Positions 52,866 through 62,736 of a stretch of 64,000 nucleotides of DNA are shown here, piece after piece (within the stretch, counting starts at the first letter, position 1; each line of letters opens with the position of its first letter). The notes beneath the pieces are model-generated. The model was not told the origin of the DNA, searched no databases, and saw nothing but the letters and a program-made list of their open reading frames with translations. The stretch is from Rubellimicrobium roseum (GTDB lineage: Bacteria; Pseudomonadota; Alphaproteobacteria; Rhodobacterales; Rhodobacteraceae): contig NZ_VDFV01000001.1 in assembly GCF_006152145.1 (NCBI RefSeq), positions 124,001-188,000 on the forward strand, in the 5' to 3' direction. The translations under genes were made by a program, and so were the position numbers.

Positions 52866-54349
52866 TTGGCGAGCAGCCGCTGGAGATGCGCCACGAGATC
52901 GGCGCGCGTGACCTCCTGCTGCGCCGGGCGGTCCTTCCACTCCTCCAGGCTCGCGGTCTGCGCGGCCTGTGCCCCCGCCACGAGGTCCTTGACCTGCACG
53001 ACCCCCCTCGCCTTCTCGTCGGACCCTTCGATGATCGCAAAGGGAGCGCGGCGACGGTCGGCGTACTTCATCTGCGCGCCGAAGCTCTTGGGATTGCCCA
53101 AGTAGGCCTCGGCCCGGATGCCCGCGTTCCGCAGATCCGCCACGATGGCGAAGGTGTCGGCCATGCGATCGCGGTCCATGACGGTAACGACCACGGGGCC
53201 GGGTTCCTCATGGGCAACCTGGCCTTTGGCGCGCAACGCCGCGAGCAGCCTGTCCACTCCGATGGAGACACCCGTGGCTGGGACCGCCTCGCCGGTGAAG
53301 CGCTTCACGAGGTCGTCATAGCGCCCACCCCCTGCGACCGAACCGAACTGGCGCGGCTTGCCGTCCTCGCCCAGGATCTCGAAGGTCAGCTCCGCTTCGA
53401 ACACGGGACCGGTGTAGTAGCCCAGGCCCCGCACCGTTGCAGGATCAAGCAGGATACGGTCAGTACCATAAGCGCCAGCCTCGAGGAGCTCGGCCATCTG
53501 CGTGAGCTCCCCGATGCCCACCGCGCCAGTCTGGGTTTGGCCACAGAGGTCGGTGAGGTTGCGCAACGTCTCGGCGCCCGTAGCGCCTCGTGCCTCGACG
53601 AAGCCCAGCACCACCTGCGCCTGCTCCTCGGAGAGCCGGGCGCCCTTGGTGTAATCGCCGCTCTCGTCCTTACGGCCCTCGCCCAGCAGCGCCCGCACGC
53701 CCTCGGTACCCAGACGGTCCAGCTTGTCGATGGCGCGCAGGACGATGCCGCGCTCGTGCATGAACCGATCCGGGTCGGCGGGGTCGAGCACGCCCGCGGC
53801 CTCCATGACGCCGTTAAGGACCTTGCGGTTATTGATCCGTACCACATAGTCGCGGCGGGCGATGCCCAGCGTCTCGAGCGCGTCGCAGAGCATCCTGCAG
53901 ATCTCGGCGTCGGCCGCGACGGTCGGCGTTCCCACCGTATCGGCATCGCACTGATAGAACTGGCGGTAGCGGCCCGGGCCCGGCTTTTCGTTGCGCCAGA
54001 CGGGGCCCATCGCGTAGCGGCGATAAGGCGTGGGCAGCTGTGCCCGATGCTGTGCGTAGACGCGCGCAAGCGGCGCGGTCAGGTCGTAGCGCAGCGCCAG
54101 CCAGTCGCGATCCTCCTCTTGCCAGGCGAAGACGCCTTCATTGGGACGGTCCACGTCGGGGAGGAACTTGCCCAAAGCCTCGACCGTCTCCACGGCGGAG
54201 GTCTCCAGCGCATCGAAGCCGTAATGCCGGTAGACTTCCGCGATGCGTGCGAGCATGGCGCCGCGTTCGGTCACCTCGGCGCCGAAGTAGTCGCGGAAGC
54301 CCTTGGGCGTCTCGGCCTTGGGGCGACGGGGCTTTTGATCCTTGGGCAC
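52862..54349 (-). CDS. hisS: Histidyl-tRNA synthetase
   Basis: A 495-residue class II synthetase started at GTG 54349, which has GGAGGA 6 nt upstream. Motif 1 region [10 protein letters not shown], motif 2 [25 protein letters not shown] and the histidine-specific [12 protein letters not shown] and GGGRYDDLV motifs are present. A C-terminal anticodon-binding domain ([15 protein letters not shown]) follows. It leads a coupled hisS-hisZ-hisG-NYN unit, linking tRNA-His charging with histidine synthesis. Confidence 0.97.
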   Translation of the reverse strand: MPKDQKPRRPKAETPKGFRDYFGAEVTERGAMLARIAEVYRHYGFDALETSAVETVEALGKFLPDVDRPNEGVFAWQEEDRDWLALRYDLTAPLARVYAQHRAQLPTPYRRYAMGPVWRNEKPGPGRYRQFYQCDADTVGTPTVAADAEICRMLCDALETLGIARRDYVVRINNRKVLNGVMEAAGVLDPADPDRFMHERGIVLRAIDKLDRLGTEGVRALLGEGRKDESGDYTKGARLSEEQAQVVLGFVEARGATGAETLRNLTDLCGQTQTGAVGIGELTQMAELLEAGAYGTDRILLDPATVRGLGYYTGPVFEAELTFEILGEDGKPRQFGSVAGGGRYDDLVKRFTGEAVPATGVSIGVDRLLAALRAKGQVAHEEPGPVVVTVMDRDRMADTFAIVADLRNAGIRAEAYLGNPKSFGAQMKYADRRRAPFAIIEGSDEKARGVVQVKDLVAGAQAAQTASLEEWKDRPAQQEVTRADLVAHLQRLLAK

Positions 54350-54447
54350 GCGGGCTCCTCCGGGCTGCGCCCGCGCTTTAGCGCGGGGCGCAGGGAGGGG
54401 CAACGGCGGGGCTGGACATGGCGCGCGCGGTCGGCTGTCCTGCCGCC

Positions 54448-54642
54448 ATGGACCTCACGCCCCTCGAAGAGCGCCTCGCGCATCTTATCCGCACCGTGGA
54501 CGACATGTCCGACATCATCGCTCGGCAAGAACGGGAGATCGCCCTCCTCACGCGCCGCGTCCAGATGCTCATGGAGCGCGAGGCCGAGCGGGAGCAGCAG
54601 GCAATGCGCGAGGTGCCTATCGACCGCCCGCCACATTGGTAA
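54448..54642 (+). CDS. slyX: SlyX family protein
   Basis: A 64-residue coiled-coil protein: [22 protein letters not shown] and [15 protein letters not shown] form a heptad helix, and the end RPPHW is the typical SlyX close. Function unknown. The ATG at 54448 has no strong ribosome site but matches the family start. Divergent from hisS. Confidence 0.8.
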   Translation: MDLTPLEERLAHLIRTVDDMSDIIARQEREIALLTRRVQMLMEREAEREQQAMREVPIDRPPHW

Positions 54643-55618
54643 GTGGCGGCAGATTTTGGCCCACATCCTTACTGGCAGTTCCGAGTGGCGCACGTGCCTT
54701 TGATGGCTTGGCAGATCCGCCATTCAGATGCTGTGTAACCTGCGGCCCTCCGGCCCGCTGCCATCACAGGATCGGGTGGAGTCCACCTGAACTAGCGCTC
54801 ATTTCGCCTGGGCGCCTGGGCCGGACCATGGAGGCCGGGAGGTTGGCCCAAGCCCGTGGCAATATCTGATGCTGAGATCATGGCCGACGGAGGCCGCCGC
54901 TGGCCGGCCGCCCGGACGCTTGGACGCTCGGACGCTCGGACGCTCGGACGCTCGGTTTTGGCTAGGAGGTCGCGGGATGGAAAGTACCAGCATCTTGATG
55001 CTGGCCGATCGTCCTGGCGTGGCCTCAAGCCTGCTCGGCCGTTGACGACGTCTCTGGCTGGACGATAGGCCTATGGGGGCGACCAGCGGCGACGGGAGGA
55101 CCCGCGCCGGGCTCGTCCGGCGGATGGGCGAGCGCCGCCGCGAGTTCGCCCATCCGCCGGCTCGGGCGCAAGACGCGGGGCTGGCGATCCTGACGGACGA
55201 AGTGGAGGTGCCTCCGGAGAGTTCCAGTGAAGTTTTCTGTCCCGGTCCGGATCAGGTCAGGATGCCGCAGGGCTTCGGTGGCGAGTCCGGCCGCCGCAAC
55301 TGGAATTGTTGCGCTCAAGACCGGCTCCTTAGTGCGACGCGGCCCTAGCTCGAGTGCCCCTGCCCTCTTCGGCTCCATGCGACGGGTATCGCTTCAGGCG
55401 TGCCGGAGATTGCAAGGCGGCAGGGGAGAGCGATGGCGGCCCGCCGGATCAGAGAACGCCAAGGCTGCGCGGGAGTTCGGCAAGCAAGGCTCTGCGCCGA
55501 AGGTTCGGGTCAAGGGCCCGTGCGCCCGGACGCAAGGGGCGCTACAAGTCCGGCATCCGGAAGGACGGACCTCACCGCCCCTCCAGCCGGACCAATGCCG
55601 TGCCCGACGAGGTCGCCG
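54643..55618. other. Near 1-kb region without a convincing gene
   Basis: Lies between slyX and the AraC gene. Base composition is less GC-rich in places (54640-54740). It includes an 8-bp tandem repeat. Several open frames exist on both strands (for example minus 55025-55378 and plus 55354-55650), but none shows a recognisable domain, ribosome site or normal composition. It may be eroded mobile or accessory DNA. Confidence 0.45.
54914..54955. repeat. Tandem repeat of GGACGCTC (5 copies)
   Basis: One copy GGACGCTT (54914-54921) and four exact copies GGACGCTC (54922-54953), then GG. Because the unit is 8 bp, it is not codon-phased, which argues that it is non-coding or a variable-number element. 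Confidence 0.9.
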
Positions 55619-56389
55619 ATGCTGCCCGCTCTCCATGTCCGCTCCTATGACGGCGTCGGTGACCTTCACGCGCATGACTTCGTGCAGGTCGTACTGCCGG
55701 TGAGCGGCGAATTGGAAATCGAGATCGAAGGTCGGTGGGCGCGGTTGTCCCCCGCGCTCTCGGCCTTCGTGGCGCCCGGTGCGGCCCATGCCCAAGCCGG
55801 GCGAAGCTTCAACCGGTCCCTGATCCTTGACCTGCCCGAGGCCTCGCTGCCTGATGCGGTGCGGGACGGGCTAGGCCACGGGCGCTTTTTCGCACCCTCG
55901 CCCGGGGTGCGGCGCCTGCTCGACTTTGCGGCCCTGCGCACGGGGGAGGTGGAGATCGGCGAAGACGAGCGGGCCGCGCTCGCCTGCCTTCTCACGGGCA
56001 CCCTAAGCCGGTTTGGGCCCTCACCTCGGCCGCTCGACCTCCTGCGCCAGGCCATCCGGCGTGATCCTGCGGCGGACTGGCATGTGGCGCGGCTGGCACG
56101 AGAGGCGGGCGTCAGCCGATCGGGGCTTTATAGGCTTCTGGCCGATGAAGGGGAGGCGACGCCGGGCCGGCTCGTCACTCGTGTCCGGCTGGAGGTGGCG
56201 CTTGGCCTTATAACCGAGCCACGCCTGTCCCTAGCCGAGGTCGCGCTGGCTTGCGGCTTCTCGGATCAGGCCGCTCTGACCCGCGCCATGCGCCGAGAGA
56301 CCGGCCGCACGCCGGGGGCTTGGCGCCGCGGGACGATGGGTCCAAAGGCTGGGACGCCCGGACAAGAGCGCGGCCCTGTTCCCGGATAA
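55619..56389 (+). CDS. AraC-family transcriptional regulator
   Basis: A 256-residue protein started at ATG 55619 (GAGG 6 nt upstream). The N-terminal cupin-like sensing part has HAHDFVQVVLPVSGELEIEI. The C-terminal double HTH (about 140-245) includes WHVARLAREAGVSRSGLYRLL and the AraC signature LSLAEVALACGFSDQAALTRA. It lies 30 nt before the EamA transporter gene, on the same strand, so it probably controls that exporter in response to its substrate (inference). Confidence 0.92.
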   Translation: MLPALHVRSYDGVGDLHAHDFVQVVLPVSGELEIEIEGRWARLSPALSAFVAPGAAHAQAGRSFNRSLILDLPEASLPDAVRDGLGHGRFFAPSPGVRRLLDFAALRTGEVEIGEDERAALACLLTGTLSRFGPSPRPLDLLRQAIRRDPAADWHVARLAREAGVSRSGLYRLLADEGEATPGRLVTRVRLEVALGLITEPRLSLAEVALACGFSDQAALTRAMRRETGRTPGAWRRGTMGPKAGTPGQERGPVPG

Positions 56390-56419
56390 GTCGCGGCCGA
56401 GACTGCGTGGGGGAGTGAC

Positions 56420-57349
56420 ATGCTTCGTTCGTCAAGACTGCCGGGCATCGGCGCGATTCTTCTCGCTGCGCTCCTATGGGGCACCACCGGCACGGTTCAG
56501 ACCTTCCTGCCCGAGGGCCGTGAACCCTTGGCCGTGGGGGCGCTGCGATTGGTGGTCGGGGCGGCGACGCTCCTGCTGCTGGCGCTTGCCCGGCACGAGG
56601 GTCGCCAAGGCTTCGCCCGCCTGCCCTGGGCCGGGGTGATCCCCGCGGGGCTTGCCATAGGCGGCTACAACCTTCTGTTCTTCCGTGCAGTGGCCGAGAC
56701 GGGCGTGGGCATTGGCACGGCCATCGCCATCGGCAGCGCGCCGATTTGGGCTACGGCCTTCGAGGTGGTCGTCAACCGGGAAAGGCCCGGCTGGCTGCGT
56801 TTGCTGGGGCAGGCCGTCGCCATCCTGGGTGTCGGGCTTCTGGCTCTCACGGGTGGGACGGGGGGCGGCTCGCTCGAAGGTGTCCTTCTCGCGGCGGGGG
56901 CGGCGGCCTGCTACGCCTTCTATTCCATGGTCACGAGCCGGGTGGGCCACCGCGCGCCTCCCGCGACGCTGGCCGCAGCGACCTTCGGCGTGGCCGCGTG
57001 CATGACGGCGCCCGTCCTGTTCGTGACGCCGCTGGTTTGGATGGCCACGCCGGCGAGCTGGTTCTGGATCTGCTTTCTGGGCGTGGGCGTCACGGGGCTG
57101 TCCTATGCGCTCTACACCTGGGGCCTCACCCGCGTGGCGGCCTCGACGGCGGTGACGCTCGCCTTGGCCGAGCCGGTGACGGCGTGGCTTCTGGCCAGCG
57201 CAGTGGTGGGCGAGGCGGTCACGGCTCAAAAGGTCGCAGGCGCCTCGCTGGTGCTCGCGGGCCTCGCCGTCATCACGCTGCTGCCGGCGGCCCGTGCGGC
57301 GCCTCCAGCGCCGATGAATCGGGGGGACGCGGCGGGGCCCGTGGCCTGA
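56420..57349 (+). CDS. EamA-type DMT superfamily exporter
   Basis: A 309-residue inner-membrane protein with ten predicted helices in two EamA repeats (about 10-140 and 150-290); GAILLAALLWGTTGTVQTF starts the first. Members export amino acids, nucleosides or drugs. The substrate is not readable. Co-transcribed with the AraC gene. The long tail after residue 293 is Pro/Ala-rich. Confidence 0.92.
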   Translation: MLRSSRLPGIGAILLAALLWGTTGTVQTFLPEGREPLAVGALRLVVGAATLLLLALARHEGRQGFARLPWAGVIPAGLAIGGYNLLFFRAVAETGVGIGTAIAIGSAPIWATAFEVVVNRERPGWLRLLGQAVAILGVGLLALTGGTGGGSLEGVLLAAGAAACYAFYSMVTSRVGHRAPPATLAAATFGVAACMTAPVLFVTPLVWMATPASWFWICFLGVGVTGLSYALYTWGLTRVAASTAVTLALAEPVTAWLLASAVVGEAVTAQKVAGASLVLAGLAVITLLPAARAAPPAPMNRGDAAGPVA

Positions 57350-57372
57350 CACCACGCGGGCCGGCGCATGGG

Positions 57373-57696
57373 TCAGGGCCCGGCGGGACCGGTTTCCAGG
57401 TCGTAGACGGTGATCCCTTCATGACCGCCATCACAGAGAGCGACGAGGCGGCCACCCGCGTCCTTGTGGCGGGGATGCGCGTCGTAGGCCAGATGCGCGG
57501 CGCGGTCGCGGAAGGCGATGACGAAGCCATGGCCGAAACGGGCACTCTTGCCCTCGTAGTCGCGGTTCGGGCCGTGGCGGAAGTCGAGCATGCCCTCGAC
57601 CTCGGTCCTGAGGGCAGCCAGATCCTCCATAACCGCCCGGAGCGCCTCCGGTTCGGCGTCGGGACGTAGGGCGCAGAAGACGCAATGAAGCAGCAT
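57373..57696 (-). CDS. Dabb (stress-responsive A/B barrel) domain protein
   Basis: A 107-residue single-domain protein. LHCVFCALRPDAEPEALRAV begins the ferredoxin-like barrel, and FRHGPNRDYEGKSARFGHGF and the DAHPRHKD loop are typical. Small Dabb proteins often lie in catabolic operons and may bind hydrophobic ligands or act as cyclases. It is the last gene of the minus-strand operon, 3 nt after the glycerate kinase gene. Confidence 0.85.
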   Translation of the reverse strand: MLLHCVFCALRPDAEPEALRAVMEDLAALRTEVEGMLDFRHGPNRDYEGKSARFGHGFVIAFRDRAAHLAYDAHPRHKDAGGRLVALCDGGHEGITVYDLETGPAGP

Positions 57697-57699
57697 GGG

Positions 57700-58965
57700 T
57701 CAGGTCCCCGTAATCAGGATGGCGCGGAAATCATTGACGTTGGTGAGCGTAGGGCCGGTGACGACCTGATCGCCCAAACGCCCGAAGAACGTGTGCGCGT
57801 CATTGGCGGCGAGCGCCCCGGCCGGGTCAAGCCCCTGCGCGCGGGCGCGGGCCAGCGTGTCGGGAACGATGATCGAACCGGCGATCTCGGCCGCGCCGTC
57901 CACCCCGTCGGTGTCGCAGGCCAAGGCATGGATGCCAGGAGCACCATCGAGGGCCAAGGCCAGCGCCAGCGCGAACTCGGCATTGGGCCCGCCGATTCCG
58001 TCGCCGCGCCGGGTAACAGTGAGTTCACCCCCCGACAGGAGCACGATGGGCAGCGCGCCGGACGCGCGGTCCCGCTGCAGTGCCAGCGCCTGGGTGGCCA
58101 TGGCCTGCGCCACCTTGCTCGCTTCGCCCTCGATGGCGTCGCCCAGGACGTGCACCTCGCAGCCACGCTCGCGTGCGAGGGCGGCCGCGGCGGCGAGCGA
58201 CTGCGCGGGAGCGGCGATGACCCGTGTCTCGGTACGGTCGAGTCGCGGGTCGCCGGGCGGCACGACCCCCGTGGGTCGGGCGAGGGCCGCCCGGACCGGG
58301 TCCGGCACGGCCACGCCCCAGTGATCGAGAATCGCCCGCGCCTCGGCGGGGGTGGAACCCTCGCCTATCGTCGGGCCCGAGCCGATCACTGCGGGGTCGT
58401 CCCCTGGCACGTCCGAGATGAGGAGCGCGAGGAGCCGCGCCGGATGGGCGGCGGCGGCGAGCTGACCGCCCTTGACGCGACTCAGGTGTTTGCGGACCGT
58501 GTTCATGGCTGAGATGGGCGCACCGGAGGCCAGAAGCGCAGCGTTGATTGCCTGCTTGTCGGACAGCCTCAGACCGAGCACCGGCGCGACGAGCAGCGAC
58601 GAGGCACCGCCGGAGATCAGGACCAGCACAAAATCGTCCTCGCCGCAGCCGTCCAGCAGAGACAGCATCCGCGCGGTCGCAGCCTCGCCCGCGGCATCCG
58701 GCACGGGATGCGCAGCCTCCACGACTTCGATGCCCTGCAGGGGGCGGCCGTGGCCGTAGCGGGTGATGACCAACCCATTGCAGGGGCCCCAAGCGGCTTC
58801 GACCGCCTCGGCCATGCGCGCGGAGGCTTTTCCGGCGCCGACCACCACCACGCGTCCCACGGGACGGGGCGGAAGGTGGGCCGCCAGCGACCGCATGGGG
58901 TCGGCCGCGGCGACCGCGCGATCGAAGAGCGAGCGCAGGAACGCGCGGGGAGCCGGGCGGCTCAT
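57700..58965 (-). CDS. Glycerate 2-kinase (MOFRL family)
   Basis: A 421-residue enzyme with the N-terminal glycerate kinase domain (RVVVVGAGKASARMAEAVE; LVLISGGASSLL) and the C-terminal MOFRL domain (VLLSGGELTVT, GGPNAEFALALALAL, DTDGVDG). It phosphorylates D-glycerate to 2-phosphoglycerate for entry into glycolysis. It overlaps the LacI gene stop by 4 nt. It suggests that the pathway encoded upstream yields glycerate or a related C3 acid. Confidence 0.92.
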   Translation of the reverse strand: MSRPAPRAFLRSLFDRAVAAADPMRSLAAHLPPRPVGRVVVVGAGKASARMAEAVEAAWGPCNGLVITRYGHGRPLQGIEVVEAAHPVPDAAGEAATARMLSLLDGCGEDDFVLVLISGGASSLLVAPVLGLRLSDKQAINAALLASGAPISAMNTVRKHLSRVKGGQLAAAAHPARLLALLISDVPGDDPAVIGSGPTIGEGSTPAEARAILDHWGVAVPDPVRAALARPTGVVPPGDPRLDRTETRVIAAPAQSLAAAAALARERGCEVHVLGDAIEGEASKVAQAMATQALALQRDRASGALPIVLLSGGELTVTRRGDGIGGPNAEFALALALALDGAPGIHALACDTDGVDGAAEIAGSIIVPDTLARARAQGLDPAGALAANDAHTFFGRLGDQVVTGPTLTNVNDFRAILITGT

Positions 58966-59966
58966 GCGCCGAGGCTAGATGCGCGGGCCACCAGCGACAC
59001 GGGCGCGCGGCTCTCGGGCGGGGGACGGCGGCCCTCCTCCAGCCAGTCGAGCAGGGTCGCGGCGGTCCCGCGCCCGAAGCCCGCGATGTCGCAGCGCACG
59101 GAGGACAGCGGCGGATAGGCCATGATGCATTCCTCAATGTCGTCGAAGCCCACGATACGGATATCGCGCCCAACCCTGCGTCCGACCGACAGGAAGCCCG
59201 ACAACATCCCGAGCCCCACGAGGTCGTTGAAGCAGATCACGGCGTCCACCTCGGGCCGATCCTCGGATAGGGCGACGGCGGTGTCGCGGCCGAAGGCGCG
59301 GGAGCTGCGCCCGGCGAGGAGCAGAGGCTCCTGCCCCCGCTCGCGCATCACGTCGAGATAGCCCGCCATCCGTTCGAGCGTGATGGGCCGGCCTTCAACG
59401 CCGCCCGCGAAAGCGATTCGGCGCGCGCCCAGGTTCAGGAGGTGCTCGGCCGCGAGGCGCCCGCCCCGGGCGTAGTCGAGCGACGCGAAGGGGAAACGCT
59501 CCGACGGGTCGACCTGGCGCAGGACCTGCAGCACCGGGATGCCCGCGCGAGCCAGCGGGCCGAAGGTGTCCTCCTCGGCCCCGTAGGTGGGCGAGATGAC
59601 CAGGGCCGAGATGCCGTGCTCGATCATCGAGCCTACCACCTGCGCCTGCAGGCCCGGATCCTCGTCGGTGTTGGCGACCACCGTCGCGTAGCCGCGCCCC
59701 GAGAGCGCCATCTGAGCCGAAGTGGCGAACTCGGTGAAGAAGGGGTTGCGCAGGTCGTTGATGACGAGCCCGATGAGGCCGGCGTTGGTGCTGCGCAAAT
59801 TCGCGGCCGCACGGTTGTAGACGTAGCCCAGCTCGTTCATCGCCTGCCGGACCTGGGCGCGCGTCTCCTCGCGCACGAGTGGGCTTTCCTTGAGCACAAG
59901 GCTCACGGTCGACTTCGACACGCCGGCGCAGTTCGCCACGTCTATGATCGTGGGCCGGCGGGCCAT
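58962..59966 (-). CDS. LacI-family transcriptional regulator
   Basis: A 334-residue repressor started at ATG 59966. The N-terminal HTH is TIIDVANCAGVSKSTVSLVL, the hinge helix NRAAANLRS, and then a periplasmic-binding-like sugar sensor domain (IGLVINDLRNPFFTEF; CFNDLVGLGML). It sits inside the operon, between DUF993 and glycerate kinase, so it probably controls its own cluster. The inducer is probably a sugar or derivative. Confidence 0.95.
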   Translation of the reverse strand: MARRPTIIDVANCAGVSKSTVSLVLKESPLVREETRAQVRQAMNELGYVYNRAAANLRSTNAGLIGLVINDLRNPFFTEFATSAQMALSGRGYATVVANTDEDPGLQAQVVGSMIEHGISALVISPTYGAEEDTFGPLARAGIPVLQVLRQVDPSERFPFASLDYARGGRLAAEHLLNLGARRIAFAGGVEGRPITLERMAGYLDVMRERGQEPLLLAGRSSRAFGRDTAVALSEDRPEVDAVICFNDLVGLGMLSGFLSVGRRVGRDIRIVGFDDIEECIMAYPPLSSVRCDIAGFGRGTAATLLDWLEEGRRPPPESRAPVSLVARASSLGA

Positions 59967-59970
59967 GGGC

Positions 59971-61158
59971 TCACTCCACCCCGTGCAGCGCGAGGAGCGT
60001 GCGCATCCGCGCCTCGGCGCGATCGGGCCTCGCGAGGAGGCGCGCTTGGTCGGCAAGCCGAAACACCTCGGCATAATGTGTGATGTCGCGGGAGGACTGG
60101 AAGCCCCCCGGCATGATGAAGTGAGACTGGTAACCGTTGAGCCAGGCCAGGAAGGCGATACCGGCCTTGTAGAAGCGCGTGGGCGCACGGAATATCTCTC
60201 GCGAGAGAGGCACGGTGGGGTCGAGGAGCGCGTCGTAGGTGGCGCGGTCGCCCTGCGCGAGCGCTTCCAGCGCTTGGCTGGCGGCGGGCGCGATGGCGGC
60301 GAAGATGCCGAGGAGCGCGTGGGAGTGCCGCGTCCCGTCCCCCGCGATCAGGCGCGCGTAGTTGAAGTCGTCGCCCGTGTAGAGGCGCACGCCTTCGGGC
60401 AGCCGCGCGCGAAAGGCGATCTCGTGCGCCTCGTCCAGAAGGCTGATCTTGATGCCGTCCACCTTGGACGGGTTCTCCGCGATGATGGCCAGCACCGTCC
60501 CGGTCGCCTCGGCCACGTCGTGCGAGCCCCAGTAGCCCGCGAGCAAGGGATCGAACATGTCGCCCAGCCAGTGAAGGATGACGGGCTCCCTGGCCTGCGC
60601 GATCAGGCGGCGATAGACTGCGGCATAGGTCGCGCCGTCCGCGCCGATGGCCGGCAGCGCGCGGGTGGCCATCAGGATAAGCTGGCTTCCTGCCGCCTCG
60701 ATCGCCTCCATCTGCGTCTCATAGGCCGCGACGATGGCGTCGGCATCCCGCAAGTCCGGCAAGGGCACATGGTCCGTCCCGGCCCCACTCGCCACGCATG
60801 GACGGAGGGCGTGCGCCTTGGCGGCGCGCATCGTGCGCTCGATCAGCTCCCTTGCGGTAGGCCAGTCCACGCCCATGCCGCGCTGGGCGGTGTCCATCGC
60901 CTCGGCGAGCCCCAGGCCTTGGTCCCAGAGCCCCTCGCGGAAGTGCAGCGTCGCGTCCCAGTCCACGGCGGGTCGGGTGTCCCAGGGATTACGCTCGCGC
61001 AGCGGGTCCGAGACGACATGGGCGGCGGCGAAGGCCGTGCGGGTCAGCGGCACGCGGGGCGCGCGAACCACCAAGGGCTCGCCCGTGAGGCGGTAGGGCT
61101 CCAACGTGCCAGCGGCGGTGGGCAGGGTCAGCGCAGGAAGGGTCTTGAGCATGGTCAC
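59971..61158 (-). CDS. DUF993 family protein (dihydrodipicolinate synthase-like)
   Basis: A 395-residue protein started at GTG 61158, which overlaps the GMC stop by 4 nt. It has a DHDPS-like TIM-barrel flavour: AVDWDATLHFREGLWDQGLG, ILHWLGDMFDPLLAGYWG, DGIKISLLDEAHEI with the likely Schiff-base Lys in GIKIS, and YTGDDFNYARLI. The family accompanies sugar oxidation clusters in Rhizobiales and Rhodobacterales. Reaction unproven; a retro-aldol or dehydratase step on an oxidised sugar is plausible. Confidence 0.87.
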   Translation of the reverse strand: MTMLKTLPALTLPTAAGTLEPYRLTGEPLVVRAPRVPLTRTAFAAAHVVSDPLRERNPWDTRPAVDWDATLHFREGLWDQGLGLAEAMDTAQRGMGVDWPTARELIERTMRAAKAHALRPCVASGAGTDHVPLPDLRDADAIVAAYETQMEAIEAAGSQLILMATRALPAIGADGATYAAVYRRLIAQAREPVILHWLGDMFDPLLAGYWGSHDVAEATGTVLAIIAENPSKVDGIKISLLDEAHEIAFRARLPEGVRLYTGDDFNYARLIAGDGTRHSHALLGIFAAIAPAASQALEALAQGDRATYDALLDPTVPLSREIFRAPTRFYKAGIAFLAWLNGYQSHFIMPGGFQSSRDITHYAEVFRLADQARLLARPDRAEARMRTLLALHGVE

Positions 61159-62735
61159 ATCCCATGATCGGCGCGGATCAGGTCGGCGGCCTTCTCGCCT
61201 ATCATGATCGTGGGCGCGTTAGTGTTGGAGGACACGACAGTCGGCATGATCGAGGCGTCGGCAACGCGCAACCCCTCGATCCCGTTCAGGCGCAGGCGCG
61301 GGTCCACGACAGCCTCGGGGTCCGAGCCCATCCGGCAGGTGCCCGCCGGGTGGTGATCTGTCTTTGCGTTTCGGCAGGCGTAGTCAATGAAGTCGGCCTC
61401 GCTCCGCGCCCCGGGACCGGGCAGCCGCTCGGCCAGGACATAGGGCTTCAGCGGCGCCTGCCGCATGATCTCCTGCGCGAGCTTCAGCCCCCGGATCGAC
61501 ATCTCGCGGTCGTGGGGGTCGGCCCAGTAGTTCGGGTTGATCAGCGGCGCCTGACCCGGATCGTCCGAAGCCAGCCGCACCGTCCCGCGCGAACGGGGCC
61601 GAAGATACGCAGAGTTGAGCGTGACGCCTCCGTTGGGCATGGCCGCGACCCCGGCTTCTATGCCCGAGCCCAGGCCCAGGTGGAGTTGGATGTCGGGCGA
61701 GCGCGCGTCGGGGTCGGCGTACCAGAAGCCGCCCGTCTCGAAGAGGCTGGAAGCCACCGGTCCCCGCTTGGTCAACAGGTAGCGCAGCCCTGCCAACGCC
61801 GACCAGTGCGGCTTGGCGTAGCGGTCGTAGGTGTGCGGGCCCGTGACCTCGCAGATCACGAAGAGGTCGAGGTGGTCCTGGAGGTTCGCTCCCACGCCCG
61901 GACGGTCGAGGACCGGGGCCACGCCCACCCCGGACAGGTGGTTCGCCGGACCGATCCCTGAGAGCATCAGGAGCCAGGGCGAGCCGATGGCGCCCGAGGA
62001 CAGGATCACCTCCCTCCCCGCCTCGATGCGGGTGCCGTCGGCCATCTCCACGCCCTGTGCGCGGCCCTTCTCCACGACGATGCGGCGGACCTGCGCGCCC
62101 GTCCGAACCGTGAGATTGGGCCGGCCCCGCGCAGGTCCGAGATAGGCCATCGCCGCCGAGGAGCGCCGCGCGTTGCGCTGGGTCAGCTGGTAATAGCCCA
62201 CGCCGTCCTGCTGCTCACCCGTCATGTCGAGGTTGCGCGGAATACCCAGTTCGGCCGCCGCCGCGAAGTAGGCGTCGCAGATGGGCAGTGGCGCGCGAGG
62301 GCGGGACACGCCCAGGGGACCGCCCTTGCTATGATAGCGGTTCTCGAAACTATCGTTGTCCTCGGCCTTGCGGAAATAGGGGAGAACGTCCTCGTAGCTC
62401 CAGCCTTCGCAGCCCATCTGCCTCCACTCGTCGTAATCGAGCGCGTTGCCCCGCGTGTAGATCTGCGCGTTGATCGATGACCCTCCACCGATCACCTTGG
62501 CTTGGGTATACTTCAGCACGCGCCCGTTCAGGTGCTTCTGCGGGACGGTGTGCCAGCCCCAGCTTCCGATGCCCTTGGTCATCTTCGCGAAGCCCGCGGG
62601 CAAGTGGTAGAACGGGTGGCGGTCGCGCCCGCCCGCCTCCAGCAACAGGACCTTGGCCGCCGGGTTCTCGGACAGCCGCGCCGCGAGGACGCAGCCCGCC
62701 GAGCCACCACCGATGATGATGAAGTCGTAACCCAT
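61155..62735 (-). CDS. GMC-family FAD oxidoreductase (choline dehydrogenase-like)
   Basis: A 526-residue flavoenzyme. The FAD motif IIIGGGSAGCVLAARLSE begins at residue 6, the GMC signature 1 region reads KVIGGGSSINAQIYTRGN, and the catalytic His lies in the C-terminal DHHPAGTCRMG. It oxidises an alcohol group and passes electrons to oxygen or the quinol pool. BetA-like in sequence, but the operon context argues for a sugar or polyol substrate. It is 1 nt after the SDR gene. Confidence 0.93.
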   Translation of the reverse strand: MGYDFIIIGGGSAGCVLAARLSENPAAKVLLLEAGGRDRHPFYHLPAGFAKMTKGIGSWGWHTVPQKHLNGRVLKYTQAKVIGGGSSINAQIYTRGNALDYDEWRQMGCEGWSYEDVLPYFRKAEDNDSFENRYHSKGGPLGVSRPRAPLPICDAYFAAAAELGIPRNLDMTGEQQDGVGYYQLTQRNARRSSAAMAYLGPARGRPNLTVRTGAQVRRIVVEKGRAQGVEMADGTRIEAGREVILSSGAIGSPWLLMLSGIGPANHLSGVGVAPVLDRPGVGANLQDHLDLFVICEVTGPHTYDRYAKPHWSALAGLRYLLTKRGPVASSLFETGGFWYADPDARSPDIQLHLGLGSGIEAGVAAMPNGGVTLNSAYLRPRSRGTVRLASDDPGQAPLINPNYWADPHDREMSIRGLKLAQEIMRQAPLKPYVLAERLPGPGARSEADFIDYACRNAKTDHHPAGTCRMGSDPEAVVDPRLRLNGIEGLRVADASIMPTVVSSNTNAPTIMIGEKAADLIRADHGM

Positions 62736-62736
62736 G

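Noticed and set aside
55025..55378. A 117-codon minus-strand frame as a gene or transposase fragment
   Set aside because: No domain, no ribosome site, Arg/Pro/Ala composition; I could not match it to any transposase family.
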